A stretch of 64,000 bases of DNA from Lepidonotus clava (Eukaryota; Annelida; Polychaeta; Phyllodocida; Polynoidae): contig OW387148.1 in NCBI GenBank assembly GCA_936440205.1, forward strand, positions 12,889,961-12,953,960. The letters run 5' to 3'. Positions 30,540 through 41,696 of this stretch are shown here, in pieces (within the stretch, counting starts at the first letter, position 1; each line of letters begins with the position of its first letter). A model generated the notes under the pieces. The model saw nothing but the letters and a program-made list of their open reading frames with translations, made no database searches and had not been told where the DNA came from. The position numbers and the translations under genes were made by a program.

Positions 30540-31100
30540 AGCAAAGTAATGCAAGGATGAATGAAAAATTATATGCTTCAGCCTTGTTAGTTGTCTACAT
30601 ATTTCCCTGTATGCATCTTCATCTAGACTAATCTACAGGTAACATAGTGGAAGTAAGATAACCATGGCTGGTAGAATTCGTGAAATTGGGAAAAAATGGC
30701 GAAGAACTGTTTTTGATATGTCCCCTAAGGTGGCTACGGGGTCGAGGGCGTCAGTAGATGATGTCACACACAAAAGTTCGGCTGGGTGGGTGGAACAGTG
30801 TGACACTGCCTGAAAACGGACATTATTTTCATGTTTAAAACAGGACATTCAGTGTGATGCTGACATGGGGGGTGGGTCCTAAAAATACACTGATAAAAGT
30901 GTGACATCATTTCTGGTTCGCCCCTCGCCTAAATTGGAATTTCGTGAAACAGTGAAGAAATGTTGACCTTGAAGCCAGTCATAGTTCGTCAGTAACGTCC
31001 CTTTCCATTGGATCTCGGCGAGCTCCACTGATAAACAAAGGCTGATACCCAGCAGCCAACAAAGGCACTTCTCTTTGTCATAAGATGAATGGGTGCTTTT
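30540..31100. other. No gene recognised
   Basis: No supported exon, RNA or element in this stretch. Confidence 0.35.
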
Positions 31101-31106
31101 AGACCT

Positions 31107-31544
31107 GTGCAACTTGGGCTGTGATGTGCCTGCGATACGACCATACCTCTAGCACGTCGCAGACCACTGCGATATGGGAGAAGTTGTATGTGTAAATTGG
31201 ATGTCGCAGGATGCTGCGACTTGGGGAAAGTACTATATAAAACCTTTCAAGCTATTGTTATCACAGCCAAGGTATCGTGGATCATATCGTAGGGTGCGAG
31301 TTTTATTTAGCATGTTTAATGATGTCGCAGGGCTTGTTTTAAATGAGGAAGAGAATTACTTTCCTGTGCCACTGGGTACCAGCTATAGGTGTCAGTGTAG
31401 CTTGCCGGGAACTATCTTGGCCGCTGGTGCCCGGCGTGTACACCAATAACCTATGTCTGGTACCTAATAGCCCAGAAAAGTCGTTTCCCTCCTAATTGAG
31501 AGTATCAAAGTGATATAGCAGCCAGGAAAGGGATGGTTACATCT

Positions 31545-31598
<54 letters not shown>

Positions 31599-31830
31599 TA
31601 TTGTTTTCATTTCATGTATGAAAGTGCCTGGATGCATGCGATAAGGTGCGACATGGCTGCGACTTGAGTGGGTGGGCGTGGGGGGGGGGGGGGTAAGAAG
31701 ACATCGCAACTTTGAATACTGATATTTTTACATCGCAACATGCGATATTCTCACATCGCAAGCTGAGATATGATGAAAATGTCTCGATCACCATATCGTC
31801 AGGTGTAAAAAAGGCCTTATTTATGTGTGG
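31107..31830. repeat. Region of GCGATATG-family repeats with (TA)n tract
   Basis: Starts acttgggctgtgatgtgcct and ends near catatcgtcaggtgt. Repeated gatgtcgcag and catcgcaa motifs in both orientations link it to the MITEs at 24952 and 26280. (TA)n at 31549-31596 and poly-G at 31680-31694. Confidence 0.5.
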
Positions 31831-31839
31831 TGTGCTTGG

Positions 31840-33200
31840 TAGGCCGCGGGGCCCACCCCCACACAATGCTGGACGTCTACACTGCCCGGGGGGACGGTTT
31901 TACCTGGTATAGGCCTCCTCCGAATGGAAAAAAAATACGTCAACCTGCCACTCTGACCTATATACGGGCGTAGACCCCTAAAATCGACAGTGCGACGGGG
32001 TCATTTCCTAAATTTGACATGCAACAAGGGCCTTAGTGGCATGAAGAGGGGAATAAGTGACGTGACATAGGTTATTTCTTAAATTCAACGTGTGACATGG
32101 ACGTTTCTGAAATTGTCATGGAAATTTATTTTAAAATATAGTGACAGGCGACATAGCCAATTCTAAAATTCGACATGTGACATCAACACCCCCTATCCAC
32201 ACCCCTAAATATGGGCGGAGACCTACTGCTATACCTCCTCAGTCTCCTGGTGGGGGGGGGACTCTAGGTGAGTGAACAGCCCTGGTATAGGATTCCTTTA
32301 AGGGGACAGGGGGGAGGAGACCCTTGGGCCCTACCTCCCCCCCTCCCCACACACACACACCTAAAACCAGAGGTGTAATAAGATATTCAGTCACTGATCC
32401 ACATTACATTTTGGCCTGATTTTACACTAAAAACGCTAGACCACCCCACCCTACCCACCAAATAAAATAATTCTGGGGGGGGGGGGTGCACTAATATCCT
32501 TTATTTTGACGTCATGGTAGTTGTAGATTACCATGCAAAAAGGAGGAGACTTGAGGGGTAAAGGGAAAGGGAAACCGCTAAGTAGACTTAGACTTAGCTT
32601 AATGTTTCAAGCTGTCTTTCTTTTAATCAATAAGTACTAGAATCAGTGTGCTTTACCTTTCTTGGACATTGCTGTCAGATGGTAGACGTGAAAAGTCTGT
32701 GTTCCTGTTAGAATGATAATTTCTCAAATAGAGAAGGCCAAACAAAAGAGTTTGTGCATAATGCCTTCCATAGACGTCAGCAGGCAGTCACTAACAAACT
32801 ATGTGGCACTTTTTATATGTATATTTGTATTGTTATGTGTTGTTGTTTCCATGCAGATCACGGATGCCATGCGGTACATTGTTTGGCCTGTAGGCCTATA
32901 TAAGTAGTCTATGTAAACGTATAATTTAGCTTGGTAGAATATCTAAGTCTCGTGATGTGTTCCTAGCCACCGTAATAATACTATTAGCTTTGATTAGGTA
33001 AGGTGCGGTATGTTTTATGTGTGTAAAATCAGCCTGAAATCTCATTATGGATCACCCAATATGTTGCTGCTTAAAACTGGATCGACCTGCCGTCACATAT
33101 ATATATCTGTCTGTTTTAAACAAGCAACATGTGCTTCTTATGGCATCTTATGACTATTCTATAAAGGGTATAACAAAAGATGGTATATGTATGTATGTGT
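31840..33200. other. No gene; TE scraps
   Basis: 31960-32215 repeats phrases like ttcgacatgtgacat with drift, an old short-period repeat. 32385-32490 (gatccacattacattttgg then poly-G) resembles 10220-10300. No exon supported. Confidence 0.4.
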
Positions 33201-33221
33201 TTGTATTTATTATATATTCTA

Positions 33222-33343
33222 CTGATGAAGACCCTTACAGGTCGAAACATGTTGATCATGCTGCAATTTTGAATTACTCATCATCTGTTGTTTCTAAAAT
33301 AAATACGCAAGTCGTCCTACATCTAGTCACTGAAACCCCATGA
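33222..33343 (+). mobile_element. Repeat 3' end with hammerhead-ribozyme-like core, copy 1
   Basis: CTGATGA at 33222, then a perfect stem GACC-cttaca-GGTC, then CGAAAC (33243-33248): the conserved core of hammerhead ribozymes. It is followed by ctaaaataaatacgcaagtc. Two more copies with different stem sequences but the same layout are at 54388-54480 (+) and 49600-49712 (-). Hammerheads are known in Penelope-like retroelements and related repeats; assignment here is inferred. Confidence 0.5.
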
Positions 33344-33344
33344 G

Positions 33345-33650
33345 GGTCCGGGTAAGAATAGGCCCCGAGTAGCCCCTGTTGATTTCATGAGGCGACGATA
33401 GGGGGGACCCTCCACTGACCAAGTGGTTCTTTGGGTTCTTGAAATTCCCGGTTAGTGCTGGGTGCACTAAGGGATGAGGTACAGCAAAAATGATTTCCAG
33501 GTTTTGATCCCCTGCTGTTTGGCCACCCTGTCACCTTCATCTCATAGATTCGATCACCGAAGACAAAATTCGTCCCAACTGGTTTTCGCCGTGAAAATGA
33601 CCCTGGCTGTCGGTACGGCGTAAAACACCCAACGATCACTCACTCACTCT
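33345..33650 (-). repeat. 300-bp dispersed repeat with (CACT)n tail, copy 1
   Basis: Minus-strand order: agtgagtgagtgat, ccagggtcattttcacggcg, gggatcaaaacctgg, catcccttagt, gggggaccaagca-like end and aggggcta. Plus-strand relatives at 41075-41365 and 58290-58545. Probably a SINE or a short DNA element; a box-B-like block is present but no clear box A. Confidence 0.7.
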
Positions 33651-34176
33651 CTAGTCACTGAGTTTGGTATACACTTCGTCCTAATTTCATGTTACACCGC
33701 GGGAGGCGCTGGGGGCAGTGACCAGCCCACCCACTCCTAAGCCCTCAACACCCTCAAGCTTAAGGTGGTGTTACACTAATGACTATGGCTATGAGCTGGG
33801 TTAACAAACCATGGTCATTACCAGATTATTCTGAGAGCTGGTGCCATGAAATACAGGGCAGAACACTGCAAAATGACCACCTCCCATACCCATGCACACT
33901 GCGACCCCTGCCCACGACCATACATGGGTGATCGGTGTTACTCCCTAGCAGGGACCTACACAAGCTTTAGGCTGTTTTATGGGTCTCCTAAATCAGAGGA
34001 GTTTGCTCATTGAAGCTTCACAGTTGGCTGACTAGCATGACTCTCTTTATAGAACACGCATGTACTCCGGGAATTTCCCCTTTCTGTCAGTACTTGTAGG
34101 CGCCATGGTAAAATAAAAAAAAAGGGATGTATTTACTCAAAGTCATTTGGCCTGTTTATTCCAATGAAAATATCAC

Positions 34177-34338
34177 TGGTTGGTTGGTTGGTTATTGGGG
34201 TTGTACACCGTATCAACATCTAGGGTCATATCACAGTGAGAACAAGGTCTTGACAATTCTGTCTGCTTCATGAGTGTGAAATGATCGTATCTATGAGAAG
34301 GTAGAGACCATGCCCCTACACTTTTACCGAAGCAGGTG
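34177..34338 (-). mobile_element. 5'-truncated copy of the tRNA-derived SINE
   Basis: The reverse complement of this stretch matches the body and (ccaac)n tail of the SINE at 25331-25659 (tgtaggggcatggtctctac; ccttgttctcactgtgatat). The tRNA-like head is missing, as expected for incomplete reverse transcription. Confidence 0.75.
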
Positions 34339-34344
34339 TAAATA

Positions 34345-35600
34345 TCACAGGACTGAAATATGATATGATGGCTAGGTACAGGATTTGAATATAGAGGGGA
34401 AGAGGCAGGGGTTCCACATAATTATATAGGCTAAGTATTAAAACGTTGCACATTTGCACAAGTGCACGAAGCGTTAGTTTTTCTCTATGTGAAGAGAGGA
34501 GGGGGGTTGGGGGGATGGGGGGGGGGGTCAGGACCCCCGGGAGTGAATGGACCGTACCCCCCTCTTGGATCCCCCTCTAAGAATGGTATGGAGTAGGTTG
34601 AACAATACACACTTACACTGTTCCGCCATTATCAGTTTACTTGCAGACATTCTGGTACCCAGCTCACCAATGACTTTGGCCGTCGGGGGTGCCGCTCAGA
34701 TAGCGTATTTACTCGCCGAAAATGATGTCTTATGCCCATATAAGGTATACCGTGTAAGTGTGTATCGTAAATCAAAACAGGATAGTTCTTCTTTAAGCCA
34801 ACGTGTTAGTACCTCTATAGTCGTTGTTTACTCCAAACCAACCAACCAACCATATCCATTGGCCTGGTCATCACCGGTGTATTTTGGGACTTTCTGATGG
34901 TACCTTAGGTCTCAACGGGGTCAATCACTGTAAAGGTCATTATGAAGTCAACCAGCGGCCAGTGGGCACAGTGGTCCATAATAACAGGTTTGGCTCGAGT
35001 TAAGAGATCTATGCTACACTGTTTCCCCCATAGCATTCCGATATATGACCTGGTCGTTAAATGAATTTGTTTGTTAGAATTACCAGTAACCTAGCCAGGG
35101 GGGGTCCTGGGTGTCTGGAACCCTCTAAGATTCCCAATAATATAAGCAAAATATAAGACATTTATCAGAAATGTAGGTAGAAACCCAATGGAATTTACCT
35201 AGAATCCCCTTAACCTTAGGGCTGGCCACGCCCATGGTGATGGTATTATCTAATCTATACATAGCAATATATGGCAAATTTCCACGTCATTTATTTCCAT
35301 TCACTGATAAGCAAGTCATAATTATATCAATTCCTAGTCCTGGGAGCCTGTGAGTGTAACGCCCCATCCGCCGTATGCCATTTTCACCTAGAGATTCGTG
35401 GCGATCTGGGCTATTTTCCTGAACTTTTATATACTTAAAAATCAATACTTGGAAAGGGAATTCTATGACTCACCATGGACTTCAGTATAATATGATAATT
35501 TTCTATCCTTTAATTGTAAGAACAAGGACATGGTTTGTCGGTCTGTGGGAACCCTCCTATCAGGTCTTTTATTGGGACAGCCATGTGTTAGAAGAACACC
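34345..35600. other. No gene recognised
   Basis: Poly-G-rich patch at 34498-34530; otherwise no supported exon, RNA or element. Confidence 0.35.
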
Positions 35601-35604
35601 ACTC

Positions 35605-35881
35605 TAAAGCCCCATACCCACTAGGCGATTTTACCGGCGACTGACGACGGGCAACTAGGAGAATCAGCCGATTCTTATGGTAGAGTCGGCCGACTTTACC
35701 ATCGATTCAGATCAAACAGGTACATTTTAATATACTGTACTGATCATAAGAATCAGCCAATTCTCCCAGTTACCCGTCGCTACTTCATGGTTGCCGTTTG
35801 GAGGATGTAGGACCTTTTACATTTTCAACAGTTACCCGTCGCTAGTCGCTATTAAAATCACCTAGTGGGTATGGGGCTTTA
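35605..35881. mobile_element. MITE with 28-bp inverted ends (277 bp)
   Basis: Ends taaagccccatacccactag and ctagtgggtatggggcttta. The interior holds inverted ccgattcttatg/cataagaatc and two gttacccgtcgct copies. A decayed relative lies at 43471-43620. Confidence 0.85.
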
Positions 35882-35884
35882 TGA

Positions 35885-36635
35885 AAAAAGGTCAAACGAA
35901 TTCCATTCTTGACCTCATACATTCGTAGATAGTGTAGAGAAAGGTAATATAACATCGTGAACAAGCTTGTTATCGCTGATAGTTGTCTCATTAAATCTCT
36001 GCCATAAATCTGGGGTACCACAAATTACTTTCTTGGAATAACAGGCTTAGCTATAATTAAAATGGGAGACATATTTCAGTTGTTGGATATCGCTCTATCC
36101 TAAATAGATGTGTGTGCATTTAAAGTGATATATGGTATGCATGTGGTAATATAGCTAACATAATTGACAAGACCGACCATACTGTTTGTGTGAACGATCC
36201 AGAATTTACCACCGCTCATTATGCATAATATACTCGGAAGGTGTTTTGAAAAAGGGGGCATGAAAGATAACTTTCTGTAAAATAAATTCAATAGAAATAC
36301 AATAAAACCATTGACAAAAATAAAAACGGCACTTGTGAAGAGTAATAAAAAATAATTTATGAAAAAGTAACTGTAATGTCCAAGTAATTTTATTAAAAAG
36401 CATCTACAGCAAAACAACATTGTATCTTGTAGTATGTGGCGCTACCATGGGACTCAAGAGAATACTTGGAGTAATTTTCTTCTTTTTTTAAATTGTTTTT
36501 ATTTGTGTTTTCAGGTTCGGCGTTGCCGGTCTTCCACCAGTTCCCACTGTGCATTAATATTTACAAGGATAAGGTGGGAGTGGTTCAAATACATAACTGG
36601 TTCAGTGAAACTCCATGTCATTAATATGACATGTG
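35885..36635. other. No gene recognised
   Basis: AT-rich. 36470-36545 (tttcttctttttttaaattg then gttcggc) resembles 7852-7905, a small dispersed repeat. The minus-strand hydrophobic frames near 36100-36420 look like chance translation of AT-rich DNA. Confidence 0.35.
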
Positions 36636-36638
36636 AAT

Positions 36639-37330
36639 GTGATGAGATGAGATGAGATCATGAGCAATAGTAATACCATAGCAACAGACAATCCACAACA
36701 ACATTCACATATTAATACAGCACCTTTTCGAAAGGGTTTTGAGTACTTCTCCTAATACCTATTTTAAAGTCATCCTTGTCTCCCATCAGGGTTACATTTA
36801 TAGGAAGCTGATTCCATAGCTGAATTGCCCTGAATTTCCGGGAATTCCGGAAGTTGTAATGATGACTTTTCGGGAGTATTAATCTACGACCATCATGCAG
36901 TCGTGTATGAATATTTCTCTGGGCCCATATCTTCGTAACTAATTTAGCTGATCAGGGAAGATTTGATCAGGATCCCATGATCAGTGATTTTGCCTTTTAC
37001 CAAAATGTATTGTGTTATTGCAAAATAGTGTCAAAGAGGAATTACTTTTGTAAAATTTATTCATGATTGACAGAATTTCTGATCTTGGGACCCTGATCAA
37101 ATTTTCCCTGATCAGCCAGATCAGTTACGAAGATATGCATCCAGGTCTATCGGGCCTACCTTATCCCACAGTGTGAAGGCATTCTGCACTATGTGCATGT
37201 GTCTCCTATAAATTAGTCTGAAATTCTGCAGTTCTCATGTTGGACATCAGTGGAATCTCTTTCATTGTAATTGGTTCATATGTTTATTACATGTGATACG
37301 AAGTGTCTGATTTTGTAATTTTGGATATCT
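36639..37330 (-). mobile_element. LINE 3' end: C-terminal ORF2 remnant plus (TCTCA)n tail
   Basis: On the minus strand 36928-36750 reads IHTRLHDGRRLILPKSHHYN, then FRNSRKFRAIQLWNQLPINV and TLMGDKDDFK. The (F)RxxRAIQLWNQLP pattern is the usual C-terminal end of the reverse-transcriptase domain region in CR1/Rex-like and related non-LTR retrotransposons. Upstream of a nested MITE the frame reads RRHMHIVQNAFTLWDKVG. The plus-strand gatgagatgagatgagat at 36639-36657 is the short-repeat 3' tail. The 5' part of the element is missing, as usual for LINE copies. Confidence 0.75.
36932..37131. mobile_element. 200-bp MITE nested in the LINE remnant
   Basis: Inverted ends ttcgtaactaatttagctga and tcagccagatcagttacgaa enclose further inverted blocks (gatcagggaagatttgatca against tgatcaaattttccctgatc). 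It interrupts the LINE coding remnant between VGPIDLDAYL and KIWAQRNIHT, so it is younger than the LINE. Confidence 0.85.
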
Positions 37331-37609
37331 TTGTTAATATATTGTTTGGGTGATGAAATAAAGAGGTCAAAAATAAAATCTGCTTACTCAATAATGAGAA
37401 GTATAGTTGACACATACACTAACCTTGTAATAGTAATAGTAGGAGAAATTAACAGACACAAGGAGGAATGAGCAGTTGAGATGTCTAGATATAGAAACCA
37501 AATCACAGTCCTGGCGAGGAGGGAGGGCAATACTCCCTGCCCAAATTTTATGGAATATTAATATGACATGCAAAAGCAGACATAATATTTACTATAATTA
37601 TTACTAATA

Positions 37610-37900
37610 TGCGACCCCCCATCTCATTATGAGACATAAGTCACAGATAGGACATTTTGGGGTTTGTTAGATTTTATGAGAAGGTGGCATAATCTTTAAA
37701 ATGGTAAAGAATTATGTTTCTATCATTACTAGAACTCAATTTATGAATGTTTGATGTATCAGATAAGGGTATTTAAAGAAAACTGACTTAACGATGGGGC
37801 TTATCTTTATTACAATACACATCTGTAAAGATCTTAACTATGACAAACCAGAATACCCATCTAATATGCATGACAAATCAATTATTACTGTACATTTCTA
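37610..37900. mobile_element. 5' portion of the TA-target MITE family 1
   Basis: Matches 237-545: gaccccccatc, gagacataagtcncagat, agaattatgtttctatcatt and gaacttnanttatgaatgtt occur in the same order. The right inverted end is not found. Confidence 0.65.
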
Positions 37901-37904
37901 TTGT

Positions 37905-38460
37905 ATTAATAAGCTCCACTTGGAGGTGCTACTACTCACAGTAAGATCTGGTGTCCTATGTTTTATGTAATATGCATATATTCCTATGTTTCTTGACACA
38001 TGAGATCAAATGTAAATGACTCGCTGTTTGTCAATAAGATACTACTACTATGACCCATAAATTCCTCAACCCTATAATTACAACCAAATGGCACTGCAGC
38101 AATGTCAGGTGAGTGCCCACTCTGCGACGAATCACCCTCCGCGCCAGAAAGATAGTCCGTGAGACGTTACTCTGCCATGTAGGAGGAAAACTTGCCACCA
38201 GTGGCTAATATTACTACACCCTGCAGGCTAAAAATAGTTCCGCAGTTTTTGCTGGTGCTAACTAGGTCACAGGGGCCGGACCAAGTGGCAGCTACAGTGC
38301 AGAGATGATTTGCCTGAGCGAGCGTTGAAGTTGAAGAGTGGTGAGTGCCAGGACAGTCAACACACAGGGACGGATGCTCATTCACACTCGGCATGTGAAA
38401 TATTATTGATGCACACTGACATCCATGTGGGTGTATAGCATACATGGATCACCACCTTAT
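37905..38460. other. Downstream flank of the glycosyltransferase gene
   Basis: Would contain its 3' UTR on the minus strand. No AATAAA close to the stop is obvious. No separate gene seen. Confidence 0.35.
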
Positions 38461-38465
38461 TGGTG

Positions 38466-39560
38466 TCAATGATACAAGCCTTGTTTCTTCTTGTGAAAGT
38501 CTTGTAATGAATTAATCAATGATCCATTCCAGTCATACTTCAGAGGTTTAATTGGAAACTTTACAAATGATTCGTTCCATGTGTTCAGTCGATGGTCCTT
38601 CTCAACATTTAAACCGCGATAATGCAGTCCTTTTTCCTTTCTGTTTCTAGTTAAGCTTGTATGAGGGGGAGGATGAAGCACCTGCAGATTAGGGTGTAGG
38701 GTATACAGTCCATGATCAATTGAGTACCGAATCAAGTACATCTCAAGTATCATGGTATCTACTTTACCCTGCTTTTTGAAAAACTTATACCATGCCGAGT
38801 GGAGTTCAGCCTCTTTGGCTGTTGGGTCAAAGTTAGGAATCCAACTCACATTATTATGATACCAGTCTTGGAATGCCCTCCAGTGCTCAGGATAGGGAGC
38901 ATAGCCCCAGGTACAAAACAGCCCAAATAAGAATACATTGTCAGTCTTTTTTGTTGGTCTCACCAAAAGTCGGCCCTTTCCCTGGGAAATTCGGGTATTC
39001 TGGTCATTCAAACAAATTCCACTGACTTCTGTATAATTTGCATAGAAATCTCTTGCTTTTATAAGGTACCTAAAGAAGTACTTTGACACATCAACATCAT
39101 CCTCTAGAAATACACCTATTTCCTTTGACCCTGGTCTTGGTCGCCAGGTGTAAATCCACTGAAAGGCAACATTCACATGCGTAGTCTGAATATGAACATG
39201 GGTATCACCATGCTGCCATTTGAAGGATTTTGCTGTTTCAAGTACCCCTTGGTTGACCTCTCCGTCCACAGAAATGTCAATCCAGATCTCTAAGGCAGCT
39301 TCCACGCCCATGATATCTGCTTGTTGTAGGGCATCAAGGCACTTTCTCAATGAGTCCTTTCTGTTGTATGTCAGCACAATTACTCTAAGCACAACCTCAT
39401 CTCTGTACAAGCATGGCTCCATAGATTTACATTTGGCGTGATTATATAGAGTAATGTGCTTTTTGTCATGAAGTGGTAACTTGTTAATCTGAGTCATAAC
39501 TATAAGCACTGAAATGATGACTGTACAAGCAGCCAATGCGAGTATCTTTATCTTATCCAT
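38466..39560 (-). CDS. Single-exon type II membrane glycosyltransferase-like protein, 364 residues
   Basis: Complete ORF with a good initiation context (GAAATGG). A short cytosolic tail is followed by one membrane anchor (residues 4-23, IKILALAACTVIISVLIVMT), then a lumenal domain: the Golgi type II layout. Residues 57-78 (VLRVIVLTYNRKDSLRKCL) look like the first strand and nucleotide-sugar loop of a GT-A fold. EDDVDVS (153-158 region) is a DXD-type metal and nucleotide-sugar site, as in GnT-I-like and family-2-like enzymes. Later conserved-looking parts are the CTWGYAPYPEHW stretch (216-227) and a C-terminal LHYRGLN. N-glycosylation sequons at 175 (NYT), 237 (NVS), 329 (NES) and 345 (NGS). 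Donor and acceptor cannot be named. A possible 5' UTR acceptor (ttttccag) lies about 65 bp upstream. No neighbours suggest a pathway. Confidence 0.8.
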   Translation of the reverse strand: MDKIKILALAACTVIISVLIVMTQINKLPLHDKKHITLYNHAKCKSMEPCLYRDEVVLRVIVLTYNRKDSLRKCLDALQQADIMGVEAALEIWIDISVDGEVNQGVLETAKSFKWQHGDTHVHIQTTHVNVAFQWIYTWRPRPGSKEIGVFLEDDVDVSKYFFRYLIKARDFYANYTEVSGICLNDQNTRISQGKGRLLVRPTKKTDNVFLFGLFCTWGYAPYPEHWRAFQDWYHNNVSWIPNFDPTAKEAELHSAWYKFFKKQGKVDTMILEMYLIRYSIDHGLYTLHPNLQVLHPPPHTSLTRNRKEKGLHYRGLNVEKDHRLNTWNESFVKFPIKPLKYDWNGSLINSLQDFHKKKQGLYH

Positions 39561-39569
39561 TTCCTATTC

Positions 39570-40260
39570 AATCCTAGTTTAATTTCAGATCTCCAAGCTG
39601 AAGGCAGGAACTGCTGAAGGTCTGGAAAATGTATGCAAAAAATGTTTGTAGTAAGGAGAGAATTAGAGTTGCTGGTTTTCCTATTGAGAATTCTTTTAAC
39701 GAACATGACTGCAATTTACAACAAACCCTATTCCTCAAGGATTGAGTAACCAGAATAATTACATGAAAAGTTGATAAAGCCTCAAAAGTGAAACATTTAG
39801 GCCTATATGCTGAAATATAAATCTAACTCAATGCAGGTATCAAAAAAGAGTGACAATCAGTAAAATATTGAGAGACGTATGATTATTTTGTAACAGGAAA
39901 ACAGGAAATCTGAACTAAGAATCCGTGACAGGTTATTATATTACTTCAGTAACAAAACTATTATGTCCTTTCTACGCCAACTATTATGTCAAATCTTCGC
40001 TACATTCAACACCATGTCCAACACCAATTTTAGGAAAGAAATTGGTTAAAAACTAAGACTCTATACTGCCAATTAAGCAATAAAAAATTGCGTGGAGATA
40101 AAAAAAAAACCATCCACTATGTCTATGAGTTTTACAACTATAACTTGTCAATTTAAAATGTAGAAATATATGATCCCAAAGCATCCCAAAAATTAACGAT
40201 CAATGATAATATCCTTCGTGGTGGGTTTATGTCAGCTTAGACTGTATACAATTTTGAGGT
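39570..40260. other. Upstream flank of the glycosyltransferase gene
   Basis: AT-rich; should hold its 5' UTR and promoter. I see no clear TATA box or other gene. Confidence 0.35.
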
Positions 40261-40264
40261 GTTC

Positions 40265-40425
40265 AGGCCAGTGAGGACTTGGGTGGAGTGGCTGTACAAC
40301 CAATAGGGGATCATCATGTACTGAGGGTGAAGCCTGAGGTTTGTCCCATCCCCATGGGTCGTATGGCCACCCAAGGACTACCCGAAAGGTTCTTCTTTAT
40401 TTCATCACCCAAACAATATACAAAC
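40265..40425 (-). repeat. Hairpin-type repeat related to 27210-27343
   Basis: The minus strand begins tgggtgatgaaataaagaag, then ggccatacgacccatgggga, and later an inverted gatcccctattggttgtaca. Same family as 27186-27343 and 5812-5890. Confidence 0.55.
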
Positions 40426-40904
40426 TGTAATCAAACTACTAGCTGAGAATGAGGAGCAGTATGTACAGCACAGCAATATGCACCACCCCCAATACGCACC
40501 TCTCATCGGCCATGCAGTTGATAAAACAGCAAACGACATTTGTCACAAACTGTTGTGCAAAATTCCAGCATCAAATTTCTCCCACTTCTAATAGCTTTTC
40601 CAGGCTGAAGATCATTTTAGATCCATATATATAAATTTCTTAAAACTGCCTCAAGCCAACAGAGAGACCCATCACATCAGCGACACCTTTTTTTTGAGAC
40701 ATTGAATCATTTCACCATTTCATTATGCAGTGGGCCACAGGTGTGGAAGGTTTCAGAACCACACACCTTTACCCGGACCAAGTAAAAAAGGAGAAATCTC
40801 CCTTAAAAACATGCTGGTCATGGTTGGACTCACTGTATAAACACAGTACAGTGACCTACGTGGGAACTAACAATGTGTTTTAAGTCCGTGTGAGTCATTA
40901 AACA

Positions 40905-41070
40905 GCTATTACACTACACAACTTGGGCTGTGATATGAATGACAATGCAGCGGAGAAGTCACACATATTGGAGACAAAATTCATTGCCACACCTGTTTAA
41001 AATACTCTAAATTGCCAATTTCAAATGATGATATCACTCCTGCTTGTGAATTGTCTGTAATAACATCATT
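40905..41070. mobile_element. Degenerate GCTGCGATATGAC-family MITE
   Basis: Left end attacactacacaacttggg then ctgtgatatga; the right part is decayed. Shares aattgccaattt with the relative at 48257-48375. Confidence 0.5.
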
Positions 41071-41074
41071 ATGG

Positions 41075-41365
41075 CACTGAGTGAGTGAGTGATGGCTGTT
41101 TTACACTTCTGACAGCCAGGGTCATTTTCACAGCAAAATCAAGTTAGGACGAATTCTGTCTTTGGTGATCATATCTATGAGATGAAGGTGACGGGGCGGG
41201 CAAACAGCAGGGGATCAAAACCTGGAAATCATTTTTGCGGTATCTCATCCCTTAGTGAACCAAGACACAAACCGAGAATAGAACCCAATGAACCACTTGG
41301 TCAGTGCTGTGTCCCCCCTATCATCGCCTTCTACAATCAGCAGGGGCTACTTGGAACCTATAATC
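41075..41365 (+). repeat. 300-bp dispersed repeat, copy 2
   Basis: Plus-strand relative of 33345-33650: gagtgagtgagtgat, cagccagggtcattttcaca, aacagcaggggatcaaaacc, catcccttagtg and ccccctatcatcgccttcta. Confidence 0.75.
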
Positions 41366-41690
41366 TTCCCAGGAGTGAAGCTCCACCCGGTACCCCCACA
41401 GAGGGCATATCGCACCGATGTTGCAGCGCAAAGTACTTTGCATATTGGAATAGGGCCTTAAGTCTACGCCTCTTACATACTTTAACCCCCCTACACACAT
41501 ACCAACACTCCCAGTCAGCCCTCTGGGGGGGGTGCTATGTACCTGGAAAGAGGACACTGAGGGGGAGGGGTATCCTGGTTAGGGGGAGGGGGGTTATTAC
41601 ATCTAAGGCTACAAATATTTCTTGGCTCAGTCTTAGATTTTGTCACAACTTAAGTTAATGTACTGCAGCTAGTATTTCCTACTTAGTTAG
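41366..41690. other. No gene recognised
   Basis: GC-skewed, with an aggggggaggggg-type run near 41560-41590. Nothing supported. Confidence 0.35.
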
Positions 41691-41696
41691 TTATAC

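Noticed and set aside
36100-36420. Hydrophobic membrane protein on the minus strand
   Set aside because: AT-rich DNA read as Phe/Ile/Leu-rich frames in two overlapping registers; no conserved motif or splice support.
41182-41658. 158-residue plus-strand protein
   Set aside because: Its first half is the 300-bp dispersed repeat that also occurs at 33345 and 58290; not a host gene.
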